Assembly: GCF_041821025.1 (NCBI RefSeq)
Contig: NZ_JBGUAY010000001.1
Location: 186,001-250,000 of the forward strand
From: Egicoccus sp. AB-alg6-2
Lineage (GTDB): Bacteria > Actinomycetota > Nitriliruptoria > Nitriliruptorales > Nitriliruptoraceae
Direction of reading: 5' to 3'
Length of the DNA stretch: 64,000 bases
Below are positions 1 to 7,766 of the stretch, piece by piece (the first letter of the stretch is position 1; every line of letters begins with the position of its first letter). The position numbers and the translations under genes are program-made. A model generated the notes under the pieces. That model saw nothing but the letters and a program-made list of their open reading frames with translations, did not search any database and had not been told where the DNA came from.

Positions 1-227
1 GGCGTGCGCTGTCCTGGTTGGGTGCCGGCGTGTTCGCGCTGGCGCTGCTGGTCGTGGCGACGGCACCGGAACTGGTGGGTGGGGACCCGGCCGGGGTCTC
101 CGGGCTGCTGCTGGTGGTGCTGCTGGCGGGCGTCCCCGGGCTGGCCGTCATCGCGGTGGCGGCGCTGCGACGTCGCGGCAGCGCGCCCGACGACGCGGGC
201 GTCGGCGCCGACGGAGGGAACCGCTGA
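1..227 (+). CDS. C-terminal part of a small hydrophobic membrane protein (cut by window edge)
   Basis: The reading frame is open from base 3 with no in-frame start that has a convincing ribosome site, so this is probably the 3' end of a gene that begins outside the window. The visible ~74 residues hold two hydrophobic stretches (LALLVVATAPEL and GLLLVVLLAGVPGLAVIAV), then an Arg-rich turn and a polar Ala/Gly/Asp tail. That pattern suggests two membrane helices. The stop overlaps the ATG of the next gene in a TGATG arrangement, so the two are probably co-transcribed and translationally coupled. I do not recognise the family. A start at TTG 18 is possible but has no clear Shine-Dalgarno sequence. 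Confidence 0.5.
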   Translation, partial: RALSWLGAGVFALALLVVATAPELVGGDPAGVSGLLLVVLLAGVPGLAVIAVAALRRRGSAPDDAGVGADGGNR

Positions 228-508
228 TGGACCGCACCGTGCGCGCCGCGCTGCTGGCGGCCTTCATCGGCTTCGCGACGGTGGCCGGCCTCGGCATGTT
301 CCTCGGCTTCGACGCGAGCGGATCGCTGCTCGCCGGCGCCGCCGTGGCCGCGATCGCCGGACTGCTGATCCTGGCTGCCGCCCGCCGCTCCGAAACCTTC
401 CACGACACCGCCACGCCGCCCTCACCCGGGTTCCCCGGTCCTCCCGACCGGCCCGACGGGACCCCGGCGGACCCCGACGATCCCGCGTTCGGCGACGACG
501 AGCGGTGA
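227..508 (+). CDS. Small two-helix membrane protein of unknown function
   Basis: A 93-residue protein with an ATG start preceded by GGAGGG at about 213-218. Residues about 8-25 and 32-50 form two hydrophobic helices, and the C-terminal 40 residues are a Pro/Asp-rich soluble tail ([15 protein letters not shown]). Its start overlaps the upstream stop, and gyrA begins 66 bases downstream, so it sits at the head of the gyrA region. I recognise no domain. Small two-helix proteins next to gyrA are not a named family that I know, so function is left open. Confidence 0.55.
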   Translation: MDRTVRAALLAAFIGFATVAGLGMFLGFDASGSLLAGAAVAAIAGLLILAAARRSETFHDTATPPSPGFPGPPDRPDGTPADPDDPAFGDDER

Positions 509-574
509 CCGCGACAACGGCCGCCACCGCCCGCACCGCCCCGACGACGTCCACGACCCCGACGGAGGACCACC

Positions 575-3247
575 GTGTCCGACGGACCCACGCTCCCGCC
601 CGGTGACCACCCCGGCGACCACCCCCGCCCCGAGGACGAGGCGGCCGAGGTCACGCCCATCGGCACCCCGGGCCCGACCCCCGGGGACCCCGTCGCCCGG
701 GCCGCGGACGGCACCCCGCTCGACGAGTCCGGCAGCATCCTGGCCGCGCGGGTCGAGCCGGTGGTCATCGAGGACGAGATGCGCTCGTCCTACCTCGACT
801 ACGCCATGTCGGTCATCGTCGGACGTGCCCTGCCCGACGCCCGTGACGGGCTCAAGCCGGTGCACCGGCGCATCCTGCACTCCATGGACGAGACCGGGCT
901 GCGCCCGGACCGGCCCTACCGCAAGTGCGCGTCCGCCGTCGGCGACGTGATGAAGAAGTACCACCCCCACGGCGACTCGGCGATCTACGACGCGCTGGTC
1001 CGCATGGGGCAGGACTTCTCCATCCGCTACGAGCTCATCGACGGGCACGGCAACTTCGGTTCGGTCGACGGCGATCCCGCGGCGGCCATGCGCTACACCG
1101 AGTCGCGGCTGTCACGGCTCGCGATGGAGCTGCTGCGCGACATCGACGAGGACACCGTCGACTTCGTGCCCAACTACGACGGCTACGAACAGGAACCGGT
1201 CGTCCTGCCGGCCCGCTTCCCCAACCTGCTCGTCAACGGGTCCACCGGCATCGCCGTCGGCATGGCGACCAACATCCCACCCCACAACCTCGGCGAGGTG
1301 ATCGACGCCACCATCGCGCTGATCGACGACCCGACGCTGACGGCCGTCGACCTGATGCAGTACGTGCCGGCCCCCGACTTCCCGACCGGCGGGCTGATCC
1401 TCGGCAACCAGGGCGCCTACGACGCCTACACCACCGGCAAGGGCTCGATCCGGGTCCGGGCCGTGTGCACCATCGAGGAACCCGAGCGCGGACGTGACCG
1501 TGAGCGCATCGTGGTCACCGAGATCCCCTACATGGTGAACAAGGCCAAGCTGCTCGAGAAGATCGCCCAGCTGGTCAACGCCAAGGTCCTGACCGGCATC
1601 GCCGACCTGCGCGACGAGTCCTCGCGCGAGGGCATGCGCATGGTCATCGACCTCAAGCGGGACGCCAACGCGCAGGTCGTGCTCAACCAGCTCTACAAGC
1701 ACACCCAGCTGCAGGACACCTTCGGGGCCAACATCCTCGCCCTCGTCGACGGGATCCCGCGCACGATCACGCTCGACCAGGCGCTGAGCCACTACATCAG
1801 CCACCAGGTCGACGTGATCACGCGCCGGACCCGCTACCGGCTGCGCAAGGCCGAGGACCGGGCCCACGTCCTCGAGGGGCTGCTCGTCGCGCTCGACCAC
1901 ATCGACGAGATCATCGCGCTGATCCGTGGCAGTGCGTCCGCCGACGCGGCCAAGGCCGAGTTGCAGACCCGCTTCGAGTTGTCCGAGATCCAGGCCCAGG
2001 CGATCCTCGACATGCAGTTGCGCCGCCTGGCCGCGCTCGAACGCCAGCGCATCCAGGACGAGTACGACGACCTGCAGCGGCTGATCGCCGAACTCCGCGA
2101 GATCCTCGCGGACCCCTCCCGCGTCCGCGCCATCATCAAGGACGAGCTGTCCGAGGTCCGCGACCGCTTCGCCGACGAGCGCCGCTCCCGCATCGTCCCC
2201 GACGAGGGGGCGATGACCGTCGAGGACCTGATCCCCGTCGGCGAGGTGGCGATCACCCTGTCGCGGGCCGGCTACGTCAAGCGCACCCCGCTCGACGCGT
2301 TCCGGACCCAGAAGCGTGGCGGTCGGGGCGTGCGTGGGGCGGAGATGAAGGAGGACGACATCGTCGCCTCGCTTCTGACCTGCTCGACGCACGACCACCT
2401 GCTGTTCTTCACCAACCGCGGGCGCGTCTACCGCATCAAGGCCTACCAGGTGCCCGAGAAGTCGCGGGCGTCCAAAGGCGTGTACGTCGCCAACGTCCCG
2501 GGCCTCGCGCTCGAGCAGGGCGAGACCGTCGCGGCCGTACTCGCGCTCAAGGACTTCACCGGCGAACGGCACCTGGTGTTCGCCACGAAGCAGGGCACCG
2601 TCAAGCGCACGCGCCTCGACGCCTTCGACTCGCCCCGCTCGGTACTGATCGCCATCAACCTCGGCGACGACGACGAACTGATCGGCGTCGCCATCACCGA
2701 CGGCAACCAGGACGTGGTGCTCGTGTCCCGCAAGGGCTACGCCATCCGCTTCGCCGAGGACGACGCCCGGACCATGGGCCGCAGCGCGGCCGGCGTCCGC
2801 GGCATGCGGCTCAAGGGCCCCGACGACGAGGTGCTGGCGATGGGGGTCGTCGGAAATCAGGACGACGACGACGACACCTACCTGTTGGTCGTCACCGACC
2901 GCGGCTACGGCAAGCGCACGCCGATGGTGAACTATCCGACCCAGCGTCGAGGAGGCCAGGGCGTGCGTACGGCGCGGCTCACCGAGGCGCGTGGCGGACT
3001 CGCCGGCGCCCTGGTGGTGCCCTACGAGGCCGAGATGCTGCTGGTCAGCGACACCGGCGTGATCATCCGGATGACGCTGGCGGACGTGCGGCCGATGAGT
3101 CGCGCGACGCAGGGCGTCAGCCTGATGAAGCCCGGTGACGGCGCCAGTGTGGTCGCGGTGGCCCTCGTGGTCGACGACGAGGACGACGCCACGGCGGCGA
3201 CCGCGGACGGTACGGAGGGTTCCGACGCCGAGACCCCGTCGGAGTAG
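575..3247 (+). CDS. gyrA: DNA gyrase subunit A
   Basis: The breakage-reunion subunit of DNA gyrase, which with GyrB introduces negative supercoils. It is 890 residues, the normal length for the family plus an N-terminal Pro/Asp/Glu-rich extension of about 60 residues. The GTG start follows GGAGGAC at 563-569. The catalytic tyrosine is Tyr174 in AMRYTE. The quinolone-resistance region [12 protein letters not shown] keeps Ser135 and Asp139, the residues associated with susceptibility (mycobacteria carry Ala at the Ser position). Two GyrA-box motifs that wrap DNA on the C-terminal beta-pinwheel lie at about residues 579 (QKRGGRG) and 790 (QRRGGQG). The C-terminus is acidic. A DUF3566 gene follows, as in other Actinomycetota. 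Identification is secure. Confidence 0.99.
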   Translation: MSDGPTLPPGDHPGDHPRPEDEAAEVTPIGTPGPTPGDPVARAADGTPLDESGSILAARVEPVVIEDEMRSSYLDYAMSVIVGRALPDARDGLKPVHRRILHSMDETGLRPDRPYRKCASAVGDVMKKYHPHGDSAIYDALVRMGQDFSIRYELIDGHGNFGSVDGDPAAAMRYTESRLSRLAMELLRDIDEDTVDFVPNYDGYEQEPVVLPARFPNLLVNGSTGIAVGMATNIPPHNLGEVIDATIALIDDPTLTAVDLMQYVPAPDFPTGGLILGNQGAYDAYTTGKGSIRVRAVCTIEEPERGRDRERIVVTEIPYMVNKAKLLEKIAQLVNAKVLTGIADLRDESSREGMRMVIDLKRDANAQVVLNQLYKHTQLQDTFGANILALVDGIPRTITLDQALSHYISHQVDVITRRTRYRLRKAEDRAHVLEGLLVALDHIDEIIALIRGSASADAAKAELQTRFELSEIQAQAILDMQLRRLAALERQRIQDEYDDLQRLIAELREILADPSRVRAIIKDELSEVRDRFADERRSRIVPDEGAMTVEDLIPVGEVAITLSRAGYVKRTPLDAFRTQKRGGRGVRGAEMKEDDIVASLLTCSTHDHLLFFTNRGRVYRIKAYQVPEKSRASKGVYVANVPGLALEQGETVAAVLALKDFTGERHLVFATKQGTVKRTRLDAFDSPRSVLIAINLGDDDELIGVAITDGNQDVVLVSRKGYAIRFAEDDARTMGRSAAGVRGMRLKGPDDEVLAMGVVGNQDDDDDTYLLVVTDRGYGKRTPMVNYPTQRRGGQGVRTARLTEARGGLAGALVVPYEAEMLLVSDTGVIIRMTLADVRPMSRATQGVSLMKPGDGASVVAVALVVDDEDDATAATADGTEGSDAETPSE

Positions 3248-3306
3248 GCTCCGACGACCTCCTGCGCCCGCGCACGAGGGAACGACCTGTTGCAGGGGAC
3301 GAGATC

Positions 3307-3888
3307 GTGGCGCGACGCCGAATGACCGTCAAACGCATCGACCCGTGGTCGGTGCTCAAGTTCGCCGTGGTCGTCAACCTGGCGCTGTTGGCGGTCGGCA
3401 TGCTCGTCGCCGTGGTCGTCTGGATGATCATCGACCGGCTGCAACTGGTCGACCAGGCCTGCTCCATCGCGCTGGACGTCGGCTTCACCGCCTGCGGCGT
3501 GAATGCCGGCAACCTGTTCCGCGCCTTCATCCTGCTCGGCCTGCTCGGGGTGGTGGTCCAGACCGCGGTCATGGTCTTCCTCACCTTCCTGTACAACCTC
3601 ATCGCGGACCTGACGGGTGGGCTCACGTTCGGAGTCGTCGAGGAGGGCACCCGTCCAGCACGCAAGACCGCACCGGGCACCACCTCGGCGGTGCGTCACG
3701 ACCCGGCCCAGCGCCCGGGACTCGGTTGGGCACCGGGCGCCGACACCACGGCCCGCCCGCCGGCGGCCCGGCTCGACGCCGACGCCGAGCCCACGTCCTG
3801 GACCGACGGCTTCGTGGACGAGGGCGCCCAGCACGGTGATCGCCGTGCCGCAGCAGACCGTGACGACGACCTGTTCGGACCCCGCTGA
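3307..3888 (+). CDS. DUF3566 transmembrane protein downstream of gyrA
   Basis: A 193-residue membrane protein of the DUF3566 family, which almost always sits just after gyrA in Actinomycetota (Rv0007 in M. tuberculosis). The N-terminus carries the family-like VKRIDPWSVLKF segment, then helix one at about residues 16-42, a loop with Cys52 and Cys63, and helix two at about 71-99. The remaining ~95 residues are a soluble, Pro/Ala/Arg/Asp-rich tail that I cannot match to a domain. The GTG start is 59 bases after gyrA. The role is unknown; genomic position is the main clue and points to the cell-cycle and envelope neighbourhood. Confidence 0.85.
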   Translation: MARRRMTVKRIDPWSVLKFAVVVNLALLAVGMLVAVVVWMIIDRLQLVDQACSIALDVGFTACGVNAGNLFRAFILLGLLGVVVQTAVMVFLTFLYNLIADLTGGLTFGVVEEGTRPARKTAPGTTSAVRHDPAQRPGLGWAPGADTTARPPAARLDADAEPTSWTDGFVDEGAQHGDRRAAADRDDDLFGPR

Positions 3889-3973
3889 GATCGGACCACC
3901 CGGGTTCGCCACCCCGCGGGCGGATCGGTACGCTTCGCGGCGCCGCGGGGCGCCTGTCGCCCCGCATTCGCAC

Positions 3974-4048
<75 letters not shown>

Positions 4049-4074
4049 CCGACGACACGAACTGCACCGCGAGG

Positions 4075-4108
4075 CGAGCGGGTCCCCCGGGACCCGCTCG
4101 TTCGTCTT
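4075..4108 (+). terminator. Hairpin terminator after tRNA-Ile
   Basis: A perfect 12-bp stem (CGAGCGGGTCCC at 4075-4086 with its complement at 4089-4100) is followed by a short T-rich run (TTCGTCTT). It lies 27 bases after the tRNA and fits a factor-independent terminator. Confidence 0.7.
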
Positions 4109-4206
4109 GGCACCACGATGTCCGCCGTGCGGCATTGACAGCAGCCTCCGATCGGCGGACCGTGGAGCGAGGGCCCCGGGGCGGGCCACCGGCGCGGAGG
4201 ATCGAC

Positions 4207-4707
4207 ATGCGCACCCGGTTGGCGTTGCTGCTGTCTCTGAGCCTGGCGGCGACACTCCTCGCCGCCCCGTTGCCGCTGGCTGCGGCCGGACCCGGGACGC
4301 CGCAGACGTCCACCACCAGGCTCGCCGGCGCGAACGAGGTGCCGGCGGTCGAGAGCCATGCCGCAGGTACCGCGATCGTGCGATTCAACGCCGATCGCAC
4401 GACGATGACCTACCGGCTGGTGGTGACCAACCTCCACGACGTCACCATGGCGCACATCCACCTGGCACCGGCCGGACAGAACGGCCCCGTCGTGGTGTGG
4501 CTGTATCCGTCCGGCCCGCCGCCACAGTTGTTGCCGGGCAGGACCAACGGCGTGCTCGCCAGCGGGACCATCACCGCGGCGGACCTGGTGGGTCCACTGG
4601 CGGGCCACACGCTCGACTCGCTGGCAGCGGCGATCGCCGCGGGCGATGCCTATGTCAACGTGCACACCGCCGCTTTCCCCGCGGGGGAGATCCGCGGGCA
4701 ACTCTGA
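4207..4707 (+). CDS. Secreted CHRD-domain protein
   Basis: A 166-residue exported protein. A signal peptide covers residues 1-27 and should be cut near LAAA-G. The rest is one CHRD domain, a beta-rich fold first described in chordin: an early GANEVP segment, AHIHLAPAG at about residues 82-90 with paired His83 and His85, and the typical ending YVNVHTAAFPAGEIRGQL. CHRD proteins are extracellular, but their bacterial function is not established; the paired histidines may bind metal. I chose ATG 4207 because GGAGG at 4196-4200 precedes it and a signal peptide follows. It appears monocistronic. Confidence 0.85.
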   Translation: MRTRLALLLSLSLAATLLAAPLPLAAAGPGTPQTSTTRLAGANEVPAVESHAAGTAIVRFNADRTTMTYRLVVTNLHDVTMAHIHLAPAGQNGPVVVWLYPSGPPPQLLPGRTNGVLASGTITAADLVGPLAGHTLDSLAAAIAAGDAYVNVHTAAFPAGEIRGQL

Positions 4708-4733
4708 CCGTCGGTTGTGTCACGGCGCGCTCA

Positions 4734-4758
4734 CCCCGCCTGACGGGCTCCGGCGGGG
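4734..4758 (+). terminator. Possible hairpin terminator after the CHRD gene
   Basis: A 7-bp GC stem (CCCCGCC with GGCGGGG) around an 11-base loop starts 27 bases after the stop. There is no T-run, so this is a weaker call. Confidence 0.35.
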
Positions 4759-4869
4759 AGTAGGTTTGCCCGACTGGTCGCGGGAGTCGGTCGGATTCCT
4801 GTCGTGCCAGTGCTCGTGGCGCTCGGGCGCGTATCCGGGCGGACCGTTTTCGAAACGAACAGGACAGGT

Positions 4870-7062
4870 ATGAACACCTCTCGAGCACGGAGTCTGGTCG
4901 GGGCCGCCCCCGACCGGATGCGCATCGCGCTCATCGGCCTGCTCACGGCCGCGATGCTGTTGGCGCTGCTGCCCTCGGCATCCTTGGCGCAGAGCGCTGG
5001 ATTCAGCGACGTCCCCAACGACAACGTTCACCGACCGGCCATCGAAGAGCTCGCCGCCATGGGCGTGTTGCGGGGCTACGACGACGGCACCTTCCGCCCG
5101 GGTCAGAGCATCAACCGTGGTCAGTTGGCCGCGATGATGGCCCGCACCCTTGAGCTCGACCCGGTGGTTCCCGCCGGCTTCAGCGACACGGCCGGCATCG
5201 CCCACGAGGGCGCCATCGGCGCGCTGGCGCGGGCGGGCATCGTGCTCGGCTACGGCGACGGCACGTTCCGTCCCGCGGAGGCGATCCGACGCGACCACAC
5301 GGCGACCATCATCGCGCGTTGGCTCGGGCTCAGCCCCGCCGAGGTCGGTCCCTTCACCGACGTCGCGGGCTACCACGCCGGCAACGTCCACGTGCTCGAG
5401 CGCGTCGACGTCGTCGAAGGCCGGACCACGACCACCTACGAACCGCTCCGTTCGGTGACCCGGGCGCAGACGGCGTCGCTGGTGCACCGCGCCCTCGACA
5501 TCGCCGACCTCGAGCAGGTCCGCTTCCTGGCGACCAACGACTTCCACGGCCGTATCGGCAACGCGGCCGTCCTGTCGACCCATCTCAACCGGATCCGGGA
5601 CGCGCACCCCAACACGCTCCACGTCGACGCGGGTGACCTCGTCGGCGCGACCCCGGTGCTGTCGAACCTGTTCTACGACGAGCCCACGGTCGAGGTCATG
5701 AACGCGATGGGCCTCGACGTCCAGACGGTCGGCAACCACGAGTTCGACCGCGGCCGTGACGAGATCGAGCGTCGCGCCGCCGGTGGCTGCTTCGAGGACG
5801 ACTGTTCCTACCGCGGTGGCGAGCCGTTCGAGGGCCAGGAGTTCACGACCCTGTCGACCAACGTGATCGACGAGGCCAGCGGTGACACGCTCGCCGAGCC
5901 GTACGCGATCTACGACATGGGCGGCTTCGACGTCGGCTTCCTCGGCGTCGTCGTCGAGGACACCCCGACCGTCGTGCACCCCGACGGTGTCGTCGGTCTC
6001 GACTTCCTGCCGGAAGCCGAAGCCGTCAACGACTGGGTGCCCGTACTCGAGGACGAGGGCGTCGACCTCATCGTCGTGCTGATGCACGAGGGCGGCCGCC
6101 AGTCCGGCGGAGCCAACGCCTGCACGGACTTCGCAGGTGCGGCGGCCCCGATCATCGACGCCTTCGACGAGGCGGTCGACGTCGTGGTCACCGGCCACAC
6201 CCACGAGTCGTACGTCTGCGACTTCGAGGAGGGACCCCTGGTCACCTCGGCGTACCAGTACGGGACGATGTTCACCGAGATCACCCTGCTGCTGGACGCG
6301 GACGGCGAGGTCGTCTACCGGATGGCCGACAACCGCGCCGTCAGCAGCGACGTCACCCCCGACCCCGAGGTCGCTGCCATCGTGGCGCACTACCAGGAGC
6401 TGGCCGGACCCTTCCTCGAGGAGGTGGTCGGTACCAGCGAGGTGGCGATTCCCCGCACGACCCGTTCGGCCGAGTCCGCCCAGGGCAACCTGGCGACCGA
6501 CGCGCTGCGCGACCAGCTCGACGACATCGACTTCGCGTTCCAGAACTCGGGCGGCCTGCGCGCTGACCTGACCCAGGACGATCAGCGCGACGGCGACCTG
6601 TACGAGATCACGCGGGCAGACGTCCTCGAGGTGTGGCCGTTCGGAAACACGGTCGCCGTGGCCCAGATCGACGGTCCGACACTCGAGGCGATCCTCGCCA
6701 ACGGTGTCCGCGAGATCGGCGGCGGGCGCTTCATCCAGGTCTCGGGCCTGCGCATCGAGTACTCCATCGACGCGTCGGTCGACCCCGACGACAACAACGG
6801 GTTCCCCCGTGGTGTCGTCGAGTCGGTCGAGTACTGGGGTCACGTGGACCACGAGGACGGCACCCCGGTCGACCTCAGTGCCTCGGCGACCTACCGCATC
6901 GCCATGAACGACTTCATGTCGCTCGGCGGGGACGGCTACCCCAACATCGCGGACGACGTGGTCCTGTTGGGTGATCCGCTGGAGAACTACATCATCGGCT
7001 ACCTCGAGGCGAACTCCCCCGTGAACCCGCAGGTGGAGGGCCGCATCACGGCGGTCGACTGA
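4870..7062 (+). CDS. SLH-anchored secreted 5'-nucleotidase / 2',3'-cyclic-nucleotide phosphodiesterase family
   Basis: A 730-residue cell-surface enzyme expected to hydrolyse extracellular nucleotides and so scavenge nucleosides and phosphate. A signal peptide ends near SLA at residue 40. Three S-layer-homology repeats run about 45-90, 105-155 and 165-215 and should bind secondary cell-wall polymer. The metallophosphatase domain begins at about 218 with ATNDFHG, continues with GNHEFD at about 288-293 and GHTHES at about 442-447, all residues of the dinuclear metal site. The substrate-binding C-terminal domain (about 520-725) contains NSGGLR at 559-564. Having SLH repeats N-terminal to a 5'-nucleotidase is a known surface architecture. 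ATG 4870 is preferred over GTG 4804 because a signal peptide follows and AGGACAGG precedes it. A strong terminator follows. Confidence 0.9.
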   Translation: MNTSRARSLVGAAPDRMRIALIGLLTAAMLLALLPSASLAQSAGFSDVPNDNVHRPAIEELAAMGVLRGYDDGTFRPGQSINRGQLAAMMARTLELDPVVPAGFSDTAGIAHEGAIGALARAGIVLGYGDGTFRPAEAIRRDHTATIIARWLGLSPAEVGPFTDVAGYHAGNVHVLERVDVVEGRTTTTYEPLRSVTRAQTASLVHRALDIADLEQVRFLATNDFHGRIGNAAVLSTHLNRIRDAHPNTLHVDAGDLVGATPVLSNLFYDEPTVEVMNAMGLDVQTVGNHEFDRGRDEIERRAAGGCFEDDCSYRGGEPFEGQEFTTLSTNVIDEASGDTLAEPYAIYDMGGFDVGFLGVVVEDTPTVVHPDGVVGLDFLPEAEAVNDWVPVLEDEGVDLIVVLMHEGGRQSGGANACTDFAGAAAPIIDAFDEAVDVVVTGHTHESYVCDFEEGPLVTSAYQYGTMFTEITLLLDADGEVVYRMADNRAVSSDVTPDPEVAAIVAHYQELAGPFLEEVVGTSEVAIPRTTRSAESAQGNLATDALRDQLDDIDFAFQNSGGLRADLTQDDQRDGDLYEITRADVLEVWPFGNTVAVAQIDGPTLEAILANGVREIGGGRFIQVSGLRIEYSIDASVDPDDNNGFPRGVVESVEYWGHVDHEDGTPVDLSASATYRIAMNDFMSLGGDGYPNIADDVVLLGDPLENYIIGYLEANSPVNPQVEGRITAVD

Positions 7063-7080
7063 CCCACACCGGCACGACGC

Positions 7081-7108
7081 AGGGGCCCGCCGATGTCGGC
7101 GGGCCCCT
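7081..7108 (+). terminator. Strong hairpin terminator after the SLH nucleotidase
   Basis: A perfect inverted repeat: 13 bases at 7081-7093 (AGGGGCCCGCCGA) are complementary to 7096-7108 with only two bases between. It begins 19 bases after the stop codon. There is no T-run, as is common in very GC-rich actinobacteria. Confidence 0.75.
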
Positions 7109-7166
7109 ACGCGTCGCCTTGACCGGACGTCGGCAACGACCGGGGTGCGCCCACCGCACCGATGGC

Positions 7167-7172
7167 TAGGCT
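7167..7172 (+). promoter_or_regulatory. Candidate -10 element for the Lys-rich protein gene
   Basis: TAGGCT fits the actinobacterial TAnnnT -10 form and lies 43 bases before the ATG at 7216. I see no good -35 at 16-18 bases upstream, so this is tentative. Similar elements are TAGGGT (7731, before the peptide transporter), TAGCGT (13765, before the respiratory operon), TAGCCT (33343, before thiolase) and TACACT (38275). Confidence 0.3.
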
Positions 7173-7215
7173 CGACGCAGACGAGTCCGCATCCGCGCCC
7201 GCGAAGGAGCCCACG

Positions 7216-7515
7216 ATGGCCAAGACGTCGAAGAAGCTCAGCAAGAAGGTCGCGAAGCTCGAGAAGAAGGCCGAAGGCCTGCGCAAGCAGGCCGAGAAGA
7301 AGGGCAAGCAGCTCACCGCCCAGGCCCACGACACCTTCGACGCCGTCAGCAAGGAGGCCAAGGCCCGGGTCGGCAAGGAGCCCGAGCCGACCGGCGGAGG
7401 CAAGGGCAAGTTCGCCCTGCTGCTGGCCGTGCTGGCCGGTGTCGGCGTCGCGCTCAAGCGCAAGCGTGACCAAGAGCTCGACGAGGCCCTGTGGGAGGAA
7501 CCCCGCTCGGTCTGA
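7216..7515 (+). CDS. Small lysine-rich, C-terminally membrane-anchored protein
   Basis: A 99-residue protein. Residues 1-55 are extremely Lys/Ala-rich (KKLSKKVAKLEKKAEGLRKQ) with a heptad-like pattern suggesting a basic amphipathic coiled coil, recalling histone-tail-like and heparin-binding proteins of actinobacteria. A Gly/Pro linker leads to one hydrophobic helix at about 66-80 (FALLLAVLAGVGVAL), then KRKR and an acidic end. Such a layout could tether DNA or another polyanion to the membrane, but that is inference. GAAGGAG at 7202-7208 decides the start at 7216; reading the frame from 7162 would add 18 unsupported residues. A terminator follows directly. No named family is recognised. Confidence 0.7.
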   Translation: MAKTSKKLSKKVAKLEKKAEGLRKQAEKKGKQLTAQAHDTFDAVSKEAKARVGKEPEPTGGGKGKFALLLAVLAGVGVALKRKRDQELDEALWEEPRSV

Positions 7516-7533
7516 ACCGACGCCACCCGCTCG

Positions 7534-7568
7534 AAGCCCGGCAACCGCACCGACGGTCGCCGGGCTTT
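7534..7568 (+). terminator. Hairpin terminator after the Lys-rich gene
   Basis: AAGCCCGGC at 7534-7542 pairs with GCCGGGCTT at 7559-7567, giving a 9-bp stem that ends in TTT. It lies 18 bases after the stop and is a good rho-independent candidate. Confidence 0.75.
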
Positions 7569-7608
7569 CGCGTAAGCGGGCCCGGCGCCGCCGTCGAACG
7601 TGCGTACG

Positions 7609-7682
7609 ACTTCCACAGGTGTGACCACAGGTGTGGAAGTTCACGGCTGTCGCTCGTCCACATGCCCACAAGGTTGTCCACA
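7609..7682 (+). other. Cluster of DnaA-box-like sites with a tandem 12-bp palindrome
   Basis: The intergenic stretch before the peptide transporter holds a perfect actinobacterial DnaA box TTGTCCACA at 7674-7682, an 8/9 match TCGTCCACA at 7654-7662, and 7/9 matches ATGCCCACA at 7662-7670 and GTGACCACA at 7621-7629. At 7613-7636 a 12-bp near-palindrome, CCACAGGTGTGA/G, is repeated twice head to tail. It is flanked by ACTTCCACA (7609) and its exact complement TGTGGAAGT (7632-7640). This could be a DnaA-binding locus or the operator of an unknown regulator. Confidence 0.5.
7613..7636 (+). repeat. Two tandem copies of a 12-bp near-palindromic repeat
   Basis: CCACAGGTGTGA at 7613-7624 and CCACAGGTGTGG at 7625-7636 differ only in the last base, and each is close to self-complementary. 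Exact tandem spacing of 12 bp would place two bound dimers on nearly the same face of the helix. The position, about 130 bases before the transporter start, suits an operator. Confidence 0.6.
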
Positions 7683-7766
7683 GGCTCCCCCTGCCCGAAC
7701 GACCGTGGTCGCTGCGGCGCCTGCCCTTCCTAGGGTCGTCGTACGACCGTGGAATCGAGGGGACCC

